DNA of 44,168 nt, taken from the NCBI GenBank assembly GCA_937921825.1, contig CAKZVK010000060.1, positions 1-44,168 of the forward strand. The letters are read 5' to 3'. The first letter of the stretch is position 1, and every line of letters starts with the position of its first letter. The notes beneath the pieces are model-generated. The model was not told the origin of the DNA and did no database searches. It worked only from the letters and a program-made list of their open reading frames with translations. The translations under genes and the position numbers were made by a program. Origin of the DNA: an uncultured Saprospiraceae bacterium. Lineage in GTDB: Bacteria > Bacteroidota > Bacteroidia > Chitinophagales > Saprospiraceae. This document shows, one piece after another, positions 25,411 through 33,984 of the stretch.

Positions 25411-27162
25411 TTATCTCCACAATCGTCTTAAGGCCAATAAACTGACAACACATAGAACTCCTGTCATTATAAACTTTGTCCATTCTTCATACAAGAAATA
25501 GCCCGTTGCAAATAAGGCTGAATAGATCATCAGACAACCAAGAAACATCATTAGTATCTCTGTAGATAGTGATCGCGTCTCTGTAGTCCGAGCTTGAATA
25601 TTTTTTTCATTTAATATTCTTTTCCAGCCCAAATTATGAGGCTGAATCTTATTATAGAAATCTACTAGAGTAGCAGTGGCCGTAGGTCTAGTCATAAGAG
25701 TAGCAACTATCCACGCCACGGTCGTTATTAGCACCCCTACTATCATACGTTCGTAGGGCTCCATATTGCCACCATAAAAGATTTCAAAATAAACTGCAAC
25801 TACAAATGACACAATCATAGCTACGATCTCACTATAAGCATTAATACGCCACCACAACCATCTCAACAAAAACAACAGACCAGTCCCTGCTCCTATCTGC
25901 AAGAGAATATTAAAAGCTTGCATGGCATTCGTCAGGTATAGAGCCATAACTGCAGAGAGCAGCATGAGTACAAAAGTGGAGATTCGTCCTACCCTTACCT
26001 GGTCTGATTGCGAGGCCTGTTTATTTCTAAACCTCAGATAAAAGTCATTCACCACATAAGAAGACCCCCAATTTAGATGTGTGCTTATAGTAGACATTAG
26101 TGCTGCTGTGAGCGCAGCAATCACTAAGCCCACTAGGCCTGCGGGCAATAACGTCAACATAGCAGGAAAGGCCAGATCATGGGCCAATAAGCTATCACTT
26201 ACGTTAGGAAAGCTTTGCTTAATATTTTCTAATTCTGGAAATATTACTAAAGAAGCTAAAGCAATCAGTATCCATGGCCAAGGTCTTAGAGCATAATGGG
26301 CAGCGTTAAAAAAAAGAGTGGCTTTAACTGCATCTTTCTCACTCTTAGTCGATAACATTCTCTGGGCGATATAGCCTCCACCCCCAGGCTCAGCACCAGG
26401 ATACCAGGCACTCCACCACTGGACTGCTATCGGTACAAAAAATAAAGGAATCGCCACATTCAAGTCATTAAAATCGGGGAACAAATCTATTTTGTCTGCT
26501 ACATTGGGATGAGAAATTAACTTTTGTAGACCACCTATCTCAGGAAGTCTGATGATATATGCTGCAGCGATTACCATCCCGATCATACTCAGGATAAACT
26601 GAAAGAAATCTGTTAGGACCACCCCTCTTAGTCCTCCTAAGGAAGAATATACGACAGTAACAAGTGATACAATAAGAACAGTCTGAATCGGAGATAAGCC
26701 TAACATGATACCTCCTATCTTAATACCTGCGAGCAAGACAGTTGCCATGATCATGACATTAAAAAAGACTCCTAAATATATGGCTCTGAATCCTCTTAAG
26801 AAACTGGCTTCCCTTCCACTATATCTCAGCTCATAGAATTCTAGATCTGTTGTTATTTCCGATCGTCTCCATAACTTAGCATAGATAAATACTGTAGCCA
26901 TACCAGTGAGTAAGAAAGCCCACCAGACCCAATTGCCCGCTACACCATTGTTTCTTACTATGTCTGTTACCAGATTGGGAGTATCCGCCGAAAAGGTAGT
27001 GGCGACCATAGAGACCCCGAGTAACCACCATGGCATATCTCTTCCTGAGAGGAAAAAGTCTTTGGCACTCTTACCTGCTTTCTTGGATGCTATAATACCT
27101 ATAAGTAAAGTTCCTAAAAAGAAGAGGGCGATTATAATCCAATCAAGCGTAGTCAGGTGCAT
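25411..27162 (-). CDS. Sodium:solute symporter (SSS family)
   Basis: This inner-membrane transporter couples Na+ entry to uptake of an organic solute. The 583 residues contain about 14 hydrophobic segments starting at DWIIIALFFLGTLLIGIIAS, with family motifs FFLSGRDMPWWLLGVSMVATTFSADTP and the helix-broken GGLRGVVLTDFFQF. It has an extended C-terminus with three further segments. A charged GKSAKDF loop and a tryptophan-rich cluster WWSAWYPGAEPGGGGYIAQRM are prominent. The substrate cannot be deduced. It is monocistronic. Confidence 0.9.
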   Translation of the reverse strand: MHLTTLDWIIIALFFLGTLLIGIIASKKAGKSAKDFFLSGRDMPWWLLGVSMVATTFSADTPNLVTDIVRNNGVAGNWVWWAFLLTGMATVFIYAKLWRRSEITTDLEFYELRYSGREASFLRGFRAIYLGVFFNVMIMATVLLAGIKIGGIMLGLSPIQTVLIVSLVTVVYSSLGGLRGVVLTDFFQFILSMIGMVIAAAYIIRLPEIGGLQKLISHPNVADKIDLFPDFNDLNVAIPLFFVPIAVQWWSAWYPGAEPGGGGYIAQRMLSTKSEKDAVKATLFFNAAHYALRPWPWILIALASLVIFPELENIKQSFPNVSDSLLAHDLAFPAMLTLLPAGLVGLVIAALTAALMSTISTHLNWGSSYVVNDFYLRFRNKQASQSDQVRVGRISTFVLMLLSAVMALYLTNAMQAFNILLQIGAGTGLLFLLRWLWWRINAYSEIVAMIVSFVVAVYFEIFYGGNMEPYERMIVGVLITTVAWIVATLMTRPTATATLVDFYNKIQPHNLGWKRILNEKNIQARTTETRSLSTEILMMFLGCLMIYSALFATGYFLYEEWTKFIMTGVLCVVSLLALRRLWR

Positions 27163-27277
27163 ATTTAGGTCATATTGTGGCCAATAAGAATTCTAGATCA
27201 TACGATCTAAAAAAACATTAGTACGCTACAAAATAGCTATAGAATTGGAAATAGGCAGCTACTAGAATAAAGAGGGC

Positions 27278-27304
27278 AAAAAAAATAGGGCTTCGAAAAG
27301 CCCC
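27278..27304 (-). terminator. Terminator of the 113-residue unknown gene
   Basis: On the minus strand GGGCTT-TTCG-AAGCCC forms a 6-bp stem with a stable UUCG-type tetraloop, followed by TATTTTTTTT. It lies 32 nt beyond the stop at 27337 and separates it from the symporter gene. Confidence 0.8.
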
Positions 27305-27336
27305 ATTAATCATTTATACCAATATTTTAAATATTG

Positions 27337-27678
27337 CTAGTTAAGATAGCCCTTTCTGAATATGATACCTTTTTTAGCATCATAACCCGGCTGTATGCCT
27401 CTATGAAGGAGCGCTTGCTTGTAAGAATATGTTCGAGAATCAATGAAATAGATCTTACATCCGATCGCCTTATTTAATTCCTTATGGCTTTTCTTCCATA
27501 GGTAAGCAAGTTCCTGAGCAGTCGCATTCATGTCTTTTGACCATTTTTTACTCAAGACTATCTCTAAGGTGAAGATGCCATTTGAAAAATTGATCAACTT
27601 GGACGAGAGTCCATATCCGACACGATAATACATGTCAGTTTCCATGAAGTGCTTTCTATTTATTTCTTCAATATTCAT
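27337..27678 (-). CDS. Conserved-looking hypothetical protein, 113 residues
   Basis: I do not recognise this family. The protein is small, basic and cytosolic-looking, with no signal or membrane segment. It has an N-terminal strand region (YYRVGYGLSSKLINFSNG, FTLEIVLSKKW) and a helix (ATAQELAYLWKKSHKELNKA), then CKIYFIDSRTY and a glycine-containing tail. ATG 27678 is a good start and a strong terminator follows the stop, both signs of a real monocistronic gene. Function unknown. Confidence 0.65.
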   Translation of the reverse strand: MNIEEINRKHFMETDMYYRVGYGLSSKLINFSNGIFTLEIVLSKKWSKDMNATAQELAYLWKKSHKELNKAIGCKIYFIDSRTYSYKQALLHRGIQPGYDAKKGIIFRKGYLN

Positions 27679-27855
27679 TACACCTCAGAAAGAGCAGAAA
27701 CTATGCCATAAAGCAGGCTATATTCTAGCTTTCCATAATATGATTTCTACTGCATAACTGACTGTTTATCACTACTTTAGGCAATCAGTCAATACTTGCA
27801 TTAAGTCTTATTTATATCCATAAGTAATTGAATTTGTATGCCTTAGGAGGAGTTT

Positions 27856-27909
27856 TTGTTTATTCATCTGTTTATATTCGTCTCAGCTAAACTTCAAATC
27901 AAATGTTAG
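27856..27909 (+). CDS. 17-residue leader ORF with Shine-Dalgarno, overlapping the antiporter start
   Basis: AGGAGG (27845-27850) stands 5 nt before a TTG codon at 27856. The frame codes for a mostly hydrophobic peptide (MFIHLFIFVSAKLQIKC) and stops with TAG at 27907-27909, overlapping the antiporter ATG (27903) in another frame. Such an arrangement could couple translation of the antiporter to this leader. SD sequences are rare in Bacteroidota, which makes the match stand out, but TTG start and short length keep this speculative. Confidence 0.3.
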   Translation: MFIHLFIFVSAKLQIKC

Positions 27910-29753
27910 AATTAGGTGGTGTAATAATTTTAGGGATACTTGCTCAGTGGCTTGCATGGCGCATTAAAGTGCCAGCTATCTTGCCATTATTGTTAATAGG
28001 CTTGGCTGTAGGGCCATTTTCTACCCTATGGACTGCTGATGGATTGAAGCTATTAGAGCCTGTATGGAATGGTTCTAAAGGTATTTTCCCAAAAGAACAT
28101 TTGTTTCATTTTGTAGAACTAGCCATAGGTATTATCCTTTTTGAAGGAGGATTGAGCTTACAGAGAGATGAACTCAAAGGTGTCGGTCCTTCCATAATAA
28201 ACCTAATTACGGTGGGGTCCTTGGTGACCTTCATCGGTGGTGCCTTGTTAGCCCATTATATAACAGGTCTTCACTGGGATATGTCTTTTCTGTTTTCAGG
28301 TCTTATCATCGTTACAGGACCCACAGTGATAGGTCCCATTCTAAGAAATTTACCTTTAAAACGAAATATATCAGCCATACTTAAGTGGGAAGGGATTCTG
28401 ATAGATCCGATAGGTGCCTTGACTGCAGTACTTGTCTATGAGTTTATTCACTTGACACATAGTCCAGAATTCGGAGGAAGTGGGGCCTTTACTGTTGATG
28501 CTTTTAAGCATTTTGCTTTGATAGCTTTGGTTGGGACTGCTCTTGGATTCTTTTTAGCGCACCTACTCAGAATATTCTTGCAGAGACACTGGGTTCCTCA
28601 CTATTTATTGACAGTATTTACATTGGCTTTCGTATTAGCGGCCTTTGTGGGTAGTCACTTGCTAGTCCCTGATTCTGGATTATTGACAGTAGTAGTATTA
28701 GGTATGGTAGTCGGTAATATAGAGATGCCTCATAAAAATGAAATCATCTACTTTGGTGAATCAATAAGTATCTTGCTCATAGCCATTCTCTTTATACTTC
28801 TTTCTGCCAATATGAATATCTCAGAACTGGAGCTCTTACTAGATTGGAAAGTAGGCGCACTATTCGCTGCCATTATTTTTATACTCAGGCCTATAGGTGT
28901 ATTTCTCAGTACCAGCAAGTCTGCATTGACCACCAATGAAAAACTATTCGTAAGTTGGGTTGGACCAAGAGGAATAGTCGCAGCAGGTATTGCTTCTCTA
29001 TTCGGATCCAAACTGGCCTCTGAGGGAATCGCAGGAGCAGAATACATTACACCTCTTGTATTTATGGTAGTACTCGGTACGGTCATCCTTAATGCTACTG
29101 GAGCAGGATTGATCGCAAAGTTATTAGGAGTGCTCCTAGAGAAGAGTAATGGAATCTTAGTCGTCGGTGCGCATCGTGCCAGTAGACTGATTGCTAAATA
29201 TCTAAAAGATAATGGTAAGCATATCATTCTTATAGATAGCAATACGGGCAATATAGAAAAAGCAAATGAAGAAGGTATCGATGCCTACACTGTAGACATT
29301 TACAAAGATGATCTACTCAATAATTCAGATCTTAATGATGTAGGTGTAATAATGGCTATGACGGGAAGTGCAGAGGTAAATGATTATTCTCTGAGCAATC
29401 TGAAGAAAGAGTTTGGCGAAAATGGTGCTTACAGACTGACATCAGTAAATGAACTTCAAAACCCAGATTCCTCAAATAACTCTACACTATTCTCTAAGCA
29501 AGATGACTTTATAAATCTTTTAGAAGTAGCAAGAGACTATCCTAACATACATGAAGTGGCTGCAGAAAGCTCAGAAAACCTGCAAGTACTTCTGGATCAG
29601 ATTAACAACCAAGAAAAAGCGATACCCCTTTTCCTTAAAAAAGCTGAGAACAATGATTTCCAAATTATCCTATCCGAACAGACGGATTACGTGGTAGAGG
29701 AAGGAGATCAATTAGTCTACATGGGAAAATTAGTACAAGCAGAAACGGCCTAA
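27903..29753 (+). CDS. Cation:proton antiporter (CPA family) with C-terminal RCK/TrkA-N domain
   Basis: This inner-membrane exchanger of Na+ or K+ for H+ has 616 residues. The first about 400 carry 12-13 hydrophobic helices (LELGGVIILGILAQWLAWRI at the start), including FEGGLSLQRDEL, WEGILIDPIGALTAVLVYEF (the Asp-containing ion-binding helix) and SWVGPRGIVAAGIASLF. Residues ~416-530 form a Rossmann-like TrkA-N domain (GILVVGAHRASRLIAKYL, HIILIDSN), where the usual GxGxxG reads GAHRAS. A short TrkA-C-like tail ends the protein. It resembles NhaP/KefB-like proteins; the ion is not certain. The next gene starts 12 nt downstream, so the two are probably co-transcribed. Confidence 0.9.
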   Translation: MLELGGVIILGILAQWLAWRIKVPAILPLLLIGLAVGPFSTLWTADGLKLLEPVWNGSKGIFPKEHLFHFVELAIGIILFEGGLSLQRDELKGVGPSIINLITVGSLVTFIGGALLAHYITGLHWDMSFLFSGLIIVTGPTVIGPILRNLPLKRNISAILKWEGILIDPIGALTAVLVYEFIHLTHSPEFGGSGAFTVDAFKHFALIALVGTALGFFLAHLLRIFLQRHWVPHYLLTVFTLAFVLAAFVGSHLLVPDSGLLTVVVLGMVVGNIEMPHKNEIIYFGESISILLIAILFILLSANMNISELELLLDWKVGALFAAIIFILRPIGVFLSTSKSALTTNEKLFVSWVGPRGIVAAGIASLFGSKLASEGIAGAEYITPLVFMVVLGTVILNATGAGLIAKLLGVLLEKSNGILVVGAHRASRLIAKYLKDNGKHIILIDSNTGNIEKANEEGIDAYTVDIYKDDLLNNSDLNDVGVIMAMTGSAEVNDYSLSNLKKEFGENGAYRLTSVNELQNPDSSNNSTLFSKQDDFINLLEVARDYPNIHEVAAESSENLQVLLDQINNQEKAIPLFLKKAENNDFQIILSEQTDYVVEEGDQLVYMGKLVQAETA

Positions 29754-29765
29754 AATGATAGATTC

Positions 29766-30842
29766 ATGAAGGTCCTAAAGCCTACTTTGGTTACCCTCTT
29801 TTCATTCTGTGCCCTAAGCTTTTGCTGGTCACAATCTGAAGACTGTAACCAACTAGGTGTATGGCTATGGCATGTGGAAGACACAGGATTCTCTCATGAA
29901 GTCCTTGCCACTAATCTATCTCAGAGAGACATCAAAAGAGTCTATGTAAAAGTGGCCGATGGTCGCATAGACAGTTCTCGATGGACAGAACTCGTAGACA
30001 CCGAATTAATCAGGGATTATAAAGAGCATGGCATACAACCCTGGGCATGGTCCTATAACTATAGAAATAATTATGCTGATCAGGCACAAGCTATCTATTA
30101 TGCTGCAAAGACGGGCTACTCTGGATATGTGGTAGATGTAGAGATTGAATTTGATGGACGTGCGACTTTACTAGATAGTCTCTTTAGAGCTTTCCATCTC
30201 GCTAAGCAAAAAGCAATTGCTGATAATCACGCTGCCACTGACTTCCAACTTTATGTCACTACTTGGGGCAATCCTAGAGATCATAACTATAGTATACGTA
30301 ATATAGATCCCTATGTGGATGGTTTCATGCCACAGACCTATGTAGAATATTGGGGTCCTAACTACGTAGATGACATTACTTTCTGGATAGAGGAAGGCAA
30401 CCAAGAGTACTTAGAACTCGGAGCTACTAAACCCATTCATCATATCGCCTCTACGGCTACTGGGGTAATGACCTCTGAGCTGATAGATGAATTTATAGCT
30501 GCCTCAGGTCCTGAGACCTCACTATGGAGAGTACCAGGTGGAGGAGTACCCATCGAAGTATGGCAAGACTGGAATGAAGTAGACTGGAGCATGAATTTCT
30601 GTGAGGAGACTGCTACTGACGACTTGATTGTAGCTGGTTCTTTCACCATGTATCCCAATCCTACTGACTCAAGAATCAACTATTCTTGTGTAGGAGGCGT
30701 AGGGCTCTATAACCTTAATGGTCAGCTACTAATGAAAGAGCATAGAGATAATGGTCAGATAGACTTAAGTTCATTCTCAGCTGGCATCTACATCCTGAAG
30801 TCAATAGCTTCTGGTGAGGCTCAGCGCTTCTTTAAATTATAG
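29766..30842 (+). CDS. Secreted TIM-barrel-like (putative glycoside hydrolase) protein with T9SS sorting domain
   Basis: This is an exported protein of 358 residues. The signal peptide ends FCWSQ (about residue 23). Residues 30-270 read like a glycosidase TIM barrel: GVWLWHVEDTGF, RVYVKVADGRID, IQPWAWSYNYR, strand-end acidic cluster GYVVDVEIEFDG, YVTTWGNPRDHN, VDGFMPQTYVEYWG. The clustered D/E at strand ends are candidate catalytic residues. The exact family is not recognised. The last about 70 residues (FTMYPNPTDSRI ... SFSAGIYILKSI) form a type A T9SS domain. It follows the antiporter by 12 nt, an odd operon partner for a surface enzyme; read-through linkage is the simplest view. Confidence 0.72.
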   Translation: MKVLKPTLVTLFSFCALSFCWSQSEDCNQLGVWLWHVEDTGFSHEVLATNLSQRDIKRVYVKVADGRIDSSRWTELVDTELIRDYKEHGIQPWAWSYNYRNNYADQAQAIYYAAKTGYSGYVVDVEIEFDGRATLLDSLFRAFHLAKQKAIADNHAATDFQLYVTTWGNPRDHNYSIRNIDPYVDGFMPQTYVEYWGPNYVDDITFWIEEGNQEYLELGATKPIHHIASTATGVMTSELIDEFIAASGPETSLWRVPGGGVPIEVWQDWNEVDWSMNFCEETATDDLIVAGSFTMYPNPTDSRINYSCVGGVGLYNLNGQLLMKEHRDNGQIDLSSFSAGIYILKSIASGEAQRFFKL

Positions 30843-30891
30843 ATTAAGTATTTAGAAGGGTAAGCGATTTCTTCTCCATAGAATAAGGCAT

Positions 30892-30925
30892 AAAAAAAGG
30901 GACACATTTTTCAATGCATCCCTTT
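30892..30925. terminator. Bidirectional terminator
   Basis: AAAGGGA (30896-30902) and TCCCTTT (30919-30925) flank a 16-nt loop. The minus strand ends in seven T (terminating the gene at 30946); the plus side has a weaker T-rich tail for the gene ending at 30842. Confidence 0.7.
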
Positions 30926-30945
30926 ATATTATTTTGAGTAACTGA

Positions 30946-31650
30946 CTAGTCTTTAGTCAATCTTATCACTTTCAATGTTTTTTCATTTCTGTCTACCATT
31001 CTAACTAAGTAGATGCCTTTATCAAGGTTAGTAACATCATGAGTCTGACCTGCTTTGTGGCTTTCGGTCATTACAGTCTTTCCTACAATATTGAATACAG
31101 AAACCGCTTTGACGTTTTCGTCATTCTTTACTTGGAATCTATCTACAGTCGGATTTGGATATATAAGAAGATCGTCACTTAAGAACTCATCCTCTGTACT
31201 GCTTTGTCCAGTCACACTAAAGTTCATAGTCGTCTGACCAATCAAATTATCATCAGAAAAATCTCCACATACTGTAGAGAACTTGATAGTCACAGAGTGA
31301 TCTCCAAGAATTCCATTGGGATTCAATGATAATTTATTATAGGTGATAGATACACCTGGATTCAGAACATTTGTAAATTGGGAATCACCGCATGGTGTAC
31401 TCTCTACTCCTGCAGCATGACAAAGAACCGCATCACATACTGTGAATGACCACTCTCTCGGCATCGCATCAGATCTCTCGAGCTGCCAGAAATATTCTAG
31501 TGTTTCAGTTCCTTCATTAGTCGTCGTGAACTCTTGTCCAAAATTCGACACATCTACATCTCCAGTAATATTGTATTCTGGATCTATAGTGAGCTGCGCA
31601 ACTGCAGCTGTGGAGTATAAAAATATAAACAGTAGTAAAACTTGTTTCAT
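30946..31650 (-). CDS. T9SS-secreted protein with type A sorting domain, unknown function
   Basis: This is a small exported protein of about 234 residues. Signal peptide MKQVLLLFIFLYSTAAVAQ; I prefer ATG 31650 because the TATATTTG -7 box (31668-31675) would put the transcript start at the earlier in-frame ATG 31662, and AGAAGG sits just before 31650. The central part (about 25-150) is a beta-sandwich-like domain with four cysteines (TVCDAVLCHAAG, TPCGDSQF, TVCGDFSDD), probably disulfide-bonded. The end (DDLLIYPNPTVDRFQV ... LDKGIYLVRMV) is a type A sorting domain. Function not recognised. Confidence 0.8.
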   Translation of the reverse strand: MKQVLLLFIFLYSTAAVAQLTIDPEYNITGDVDVSNFGQEFTTTNEGTETLEYFWQLERSDAMPREWSFTVCDAVLCHAAGVESTPCGDSQFTNVLNPGVSITYNKLSLNPNGILGDHSVTIKFSTVCGDFSDDNLIGQTTMNFSVTGQSSTEDEFLSDDLLIYPNPTVDRFQVKNDENVKAVSVFNIVGKTVMTESHKAGQTHDVTNLDKGIYLVRMVDRNEKTLKVIRLTKD

Positions 31651-31667
31651 AAGCCTTCTCATTTATA

Positions 31668-31675
31668 CAAATATA
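31668..31675 (-). promoter_or_regulatory. -7 element TATATTTG of the 31650 gene
   Basis: A perfect TAnnTTTG on the minus strand. The predicted start point near 31662 coincides with the first in-frame ATG, which argues for use of the second ATG. No TTG at -33. Confidence 0.45.
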
Positions 31676-31807
31676 TTGTTTTTAGAGCAGATTTTTTTCT
31701 TAAAAAGTCGTTAAGGTATTGTAGGCGGACAATTTTCTGCCTTACTTTCTCAAAATCACAATATTCTCACGAAATGTGATCAACACAACTAATTGATTAT
31801 CAATTAA

Positions 31808-33718
31808 TTATCTTCTCACAACTAGAGGCTGAGAGAATACTTCTTTATCACCTCTTATGATTACAAAATACAGACCATTCTCGAGGTTTTCGAGCATTAT
31901 TCTAATACTTGTCTGATTATTGTACAACTCAAGACCTTTTTTTATTAGCTCTACACCTGTGTAAGTTGATATCGTCAGACTTGCTTCAGTAGTATTATCT
32001 GTTCTGATGCGGAGGTCCACATAATCAGAGGCTGGATTAGGAAATAGGCTTACAGAACTTACAGAGAATAGTGTCTCAGTAGTTGAAGTTTTGAGCAATT
32101 TTTCTTCAAAAGCATTCACCACTTCCCCAGTCTCTGTATCAGTAACCAATACAACAATCCAGATTTCGTCATCATCAAAGGCAGAAGATAGGGTATAATC
32201 TAGAGTATAGCTCAGTTCCTCTCCTGCTCGGACCGAGGTAATAGATTCTTCGATCCCCTGAAAGCCTCCGATAATATCTCTCACCACATCATCATAGACC
32301 ATATCTTCTGATGGAACAGGATCAGCCAGGGTGCTCCAGTCTATTCCATCCACCCCAATCAGGGAAACATCCAATGCTGAAGAACTGTAATTATTGGCTT
32401 GCGCAAAATCAGGGCTATTGCCAGCGACCTTATCCTCTAGAATGATCACACTATATTGGTGGGTACTATCTTCTAGAGTGGTATGCGCCACTGATTCTAT
32501 TGTCAAATCTAAAGTTCTGCTGACCTCATCATAGGCCTGCTTAAGCTCGATATCCACAGGTGCTACCGTAGAAAAGTCATCTATAAAAAACTTTTCGACT
32601 TCACTAGGGGCTACAAAATTGGCTCTATTGATTCCAAAAGAAGGCTCTGCGAGATATCCTTCTAAGTTTTGCTGGCCTAGATCGTAGACGACATTGGTCA
32701 TTGGATCATTTCTATGAACTGAGGCATTTATCACGTCCTCGGAATATTTAAATGCCATCAAGTCTTTTATAACTTTTCCTTCTGGACACCATCCGCAGGC
32801 TGTACTTGTAGACTCTTCTAGAAAGAACTTCTTTGCAGGTGGGTTCTCTACCATGAAGACTGTCTTAGTGAGTGAGGGAACAGCTACGGAAGTGCCATTA
32901 ACACTACTGATGGCTGCTATAATTTCATACTTATCTGCCTCAAAAGGATAGAGTTCTCCAAAAGGTATGAGCACAGTCTGCTGTGGCAAAATATTTAGAT
33001 TATCAAAATTGAAGTCTCCCGAGTCTCCATTTATACTACCTGTGGCTACAAACTCGGTAATCGGTCTAGAACCTGTATTGAGCACTTCTATAAACAAGGC
33101 ATTATCTGCAACATCCTGATATCGATCACCCACTATACTTAATAGGGCAATAGCATCTTCAGCAGTAGGGGCTATGACAGATATATCATCTAGTGTAAGG
33201 GCATAATTATTAGTGCCTATCTGATTAAAAGCGAGAAAGATAGACTGTCCTACATAATCCGTTAGATCTAGTTCTCTCACCATCCCTTGAGAAGATTCTC
33301 CAGTAATCTCTAGCAATACATTCGTAAAGTTTTGTGTCGCTGAACCTGTCGTAGATACTAATACTCTGTAGTCTTCTAAGCTCTGATTTTCTCCCGATAA
33401 AGAGCTTCCCGTCCATTTTAATTTTGTAGCGGGCACATCAATCGAAATCTCTGAAGAAATCAACCAATTATCTGCAGTACCATCAGTAGAAATAAAAGAG
33501 GAAACACCTATAGCTCGAAAGTCATTGGGACCAGCTACAGGAGTCACATCGAAAGCTCCAGTAAGACCATCAAAATCTGATGTCAAAAGCAAGCCATCCA
33601 TATCGACCGTGGTAAAACTCCCTAGAGTCTGGTCTTGAAAGTTCTCAAAAAATAAAGTGTCCTGAGACCACAGAGAAAAACTCAAAACTTGAATAATAAA
33701 GATGACAAAAAGCTTCAT
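31808..33718 (-). CDS. Omp28-like T9SS cargo protein with choice-of-anchor J-like N-domain
   Basis: This is a 636-residue exported protein. Signal peptide MKLFVIFIIQVLSFSLWSQ. Residues 20-190 (FFENFQDQTLGSFTTVDMDG ... ALTLDDISVI) look like a choice-of-anchor J/cleaved-adhesin jelly roll. Two Ig-like strand-rich segments follow, then an Omp28-type thioredoxin-like domain around 300-530 with CGWCPEG (in STACGWCPEGKVI). The end (VSLFPNPASDYVDLRI ... LENGLYFVII) is a type A T9SS domain. It is clearly paralogous to the next gene upstream (33985-35952), same order of domains, so this is a tandem duplication. An AT palindrome abuts its stop. Likely cell-surface; role unknown. Confidence 0.85.
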   Translation of the reverse strand: MKLFVIFIIQVLSFSLWSQDTLFFENFQDQTLGSFTTVDMDGLLLTSDFDGLTGAFDVTPVAGPNDFRAIGVSSFISTDGTADNWLISSEISIDVPATKLKWTGSSLSGENQSLEDYRVLVSTTGSATQNFTNVLLEITGESSQGMVRELDLTDYVGQSIFLAFNQIGTNNYALTLDDISVIAPTAEDAIALLSIVGDRYQDVADNALFIEVLNTGSRPITEFVATGSINGDSGDFNFDNLNILPQQTVLIPFGELYPFEADKYEIIAAISSVNGTSVAVPSLTKTVFMVENPPAKKFFLEESTSTACGWCPEGKVIKDLMAFKYSEDVINASVHRNDPMTNVVYDLGQQNLEGYLAEPSFGINRANFVAPSEVEKFFIDDFSTVAPVDIELKQAYDEVSRTLDLTIESVAHTTLEDSTHQYSVIILEDKVAGNSPDFAQANNYSSSALDVSLIGVDGIDWSTLADPVPSEDMVYDDVVRDIIGGFQGIEESITSVRAGEELSYTLDYTLSSAFDDDEIWIVVLVTDTETGEVVNAFEEKLLKTSTTETLFSVSSVSLFPNPASDYVDLRIRTDNTTEASLTISTYTGVELIKKGLELYNNQTSIRIMLENLENGLYFVIIRGDKEVFSQPLVVRR

Positions 33719-33925
33719 ACTATCATATTAGATTAAACCTATATATAAAACTAAAGATAAATTCTACATTATGTTTTATTTCTCTTGCTATCCTTAGGTA
33801 ATCAGAGGAGGTCTATAAGAAGGAAATAGGCTAGATTAAAATAAGACTATAGAAAAACCTTATTGATGTGGAGATCACCTACAGAGACATAAATCCGTAT
33901 GCTCGGCTGACTAGAATATATAGAC

Positions 33926-33963
33926 AATAAAAAAGAGGGCAAGCCAAAACAGGCTGCCCTCTT
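33926..33963 (-). terminator. Terminator of the upstream Omp28-like gene
   Basis: AAGAGGGC (33933-33940) pairs with GCCCTCTT (33956-33963), and AGCC with GGCT inside. On the minus strand a TTTTTTATTG tail follows. It separates the two Omp28-like paralogues, so they are not one simple transcript. Confidence 0.8.
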
Positions 33964-33984
33964 GTATATCTAAAAAGAAATAGA

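Noticed and set aside
27194-27207. AGATC-N4-GATCT upstream of the symporter gene
   Set aside because: Only five bp per arm and no promoter context; expected by chance.
31790-31806. AT-rich palindrome TAATTGAT-T-ATCAATTA next to the stop of the Omp28-like gene
   Set aside because: No T-run and no G+C in the stem apart from two pairs, so not a convincing terminator; likely chance in AT-rich DNA.
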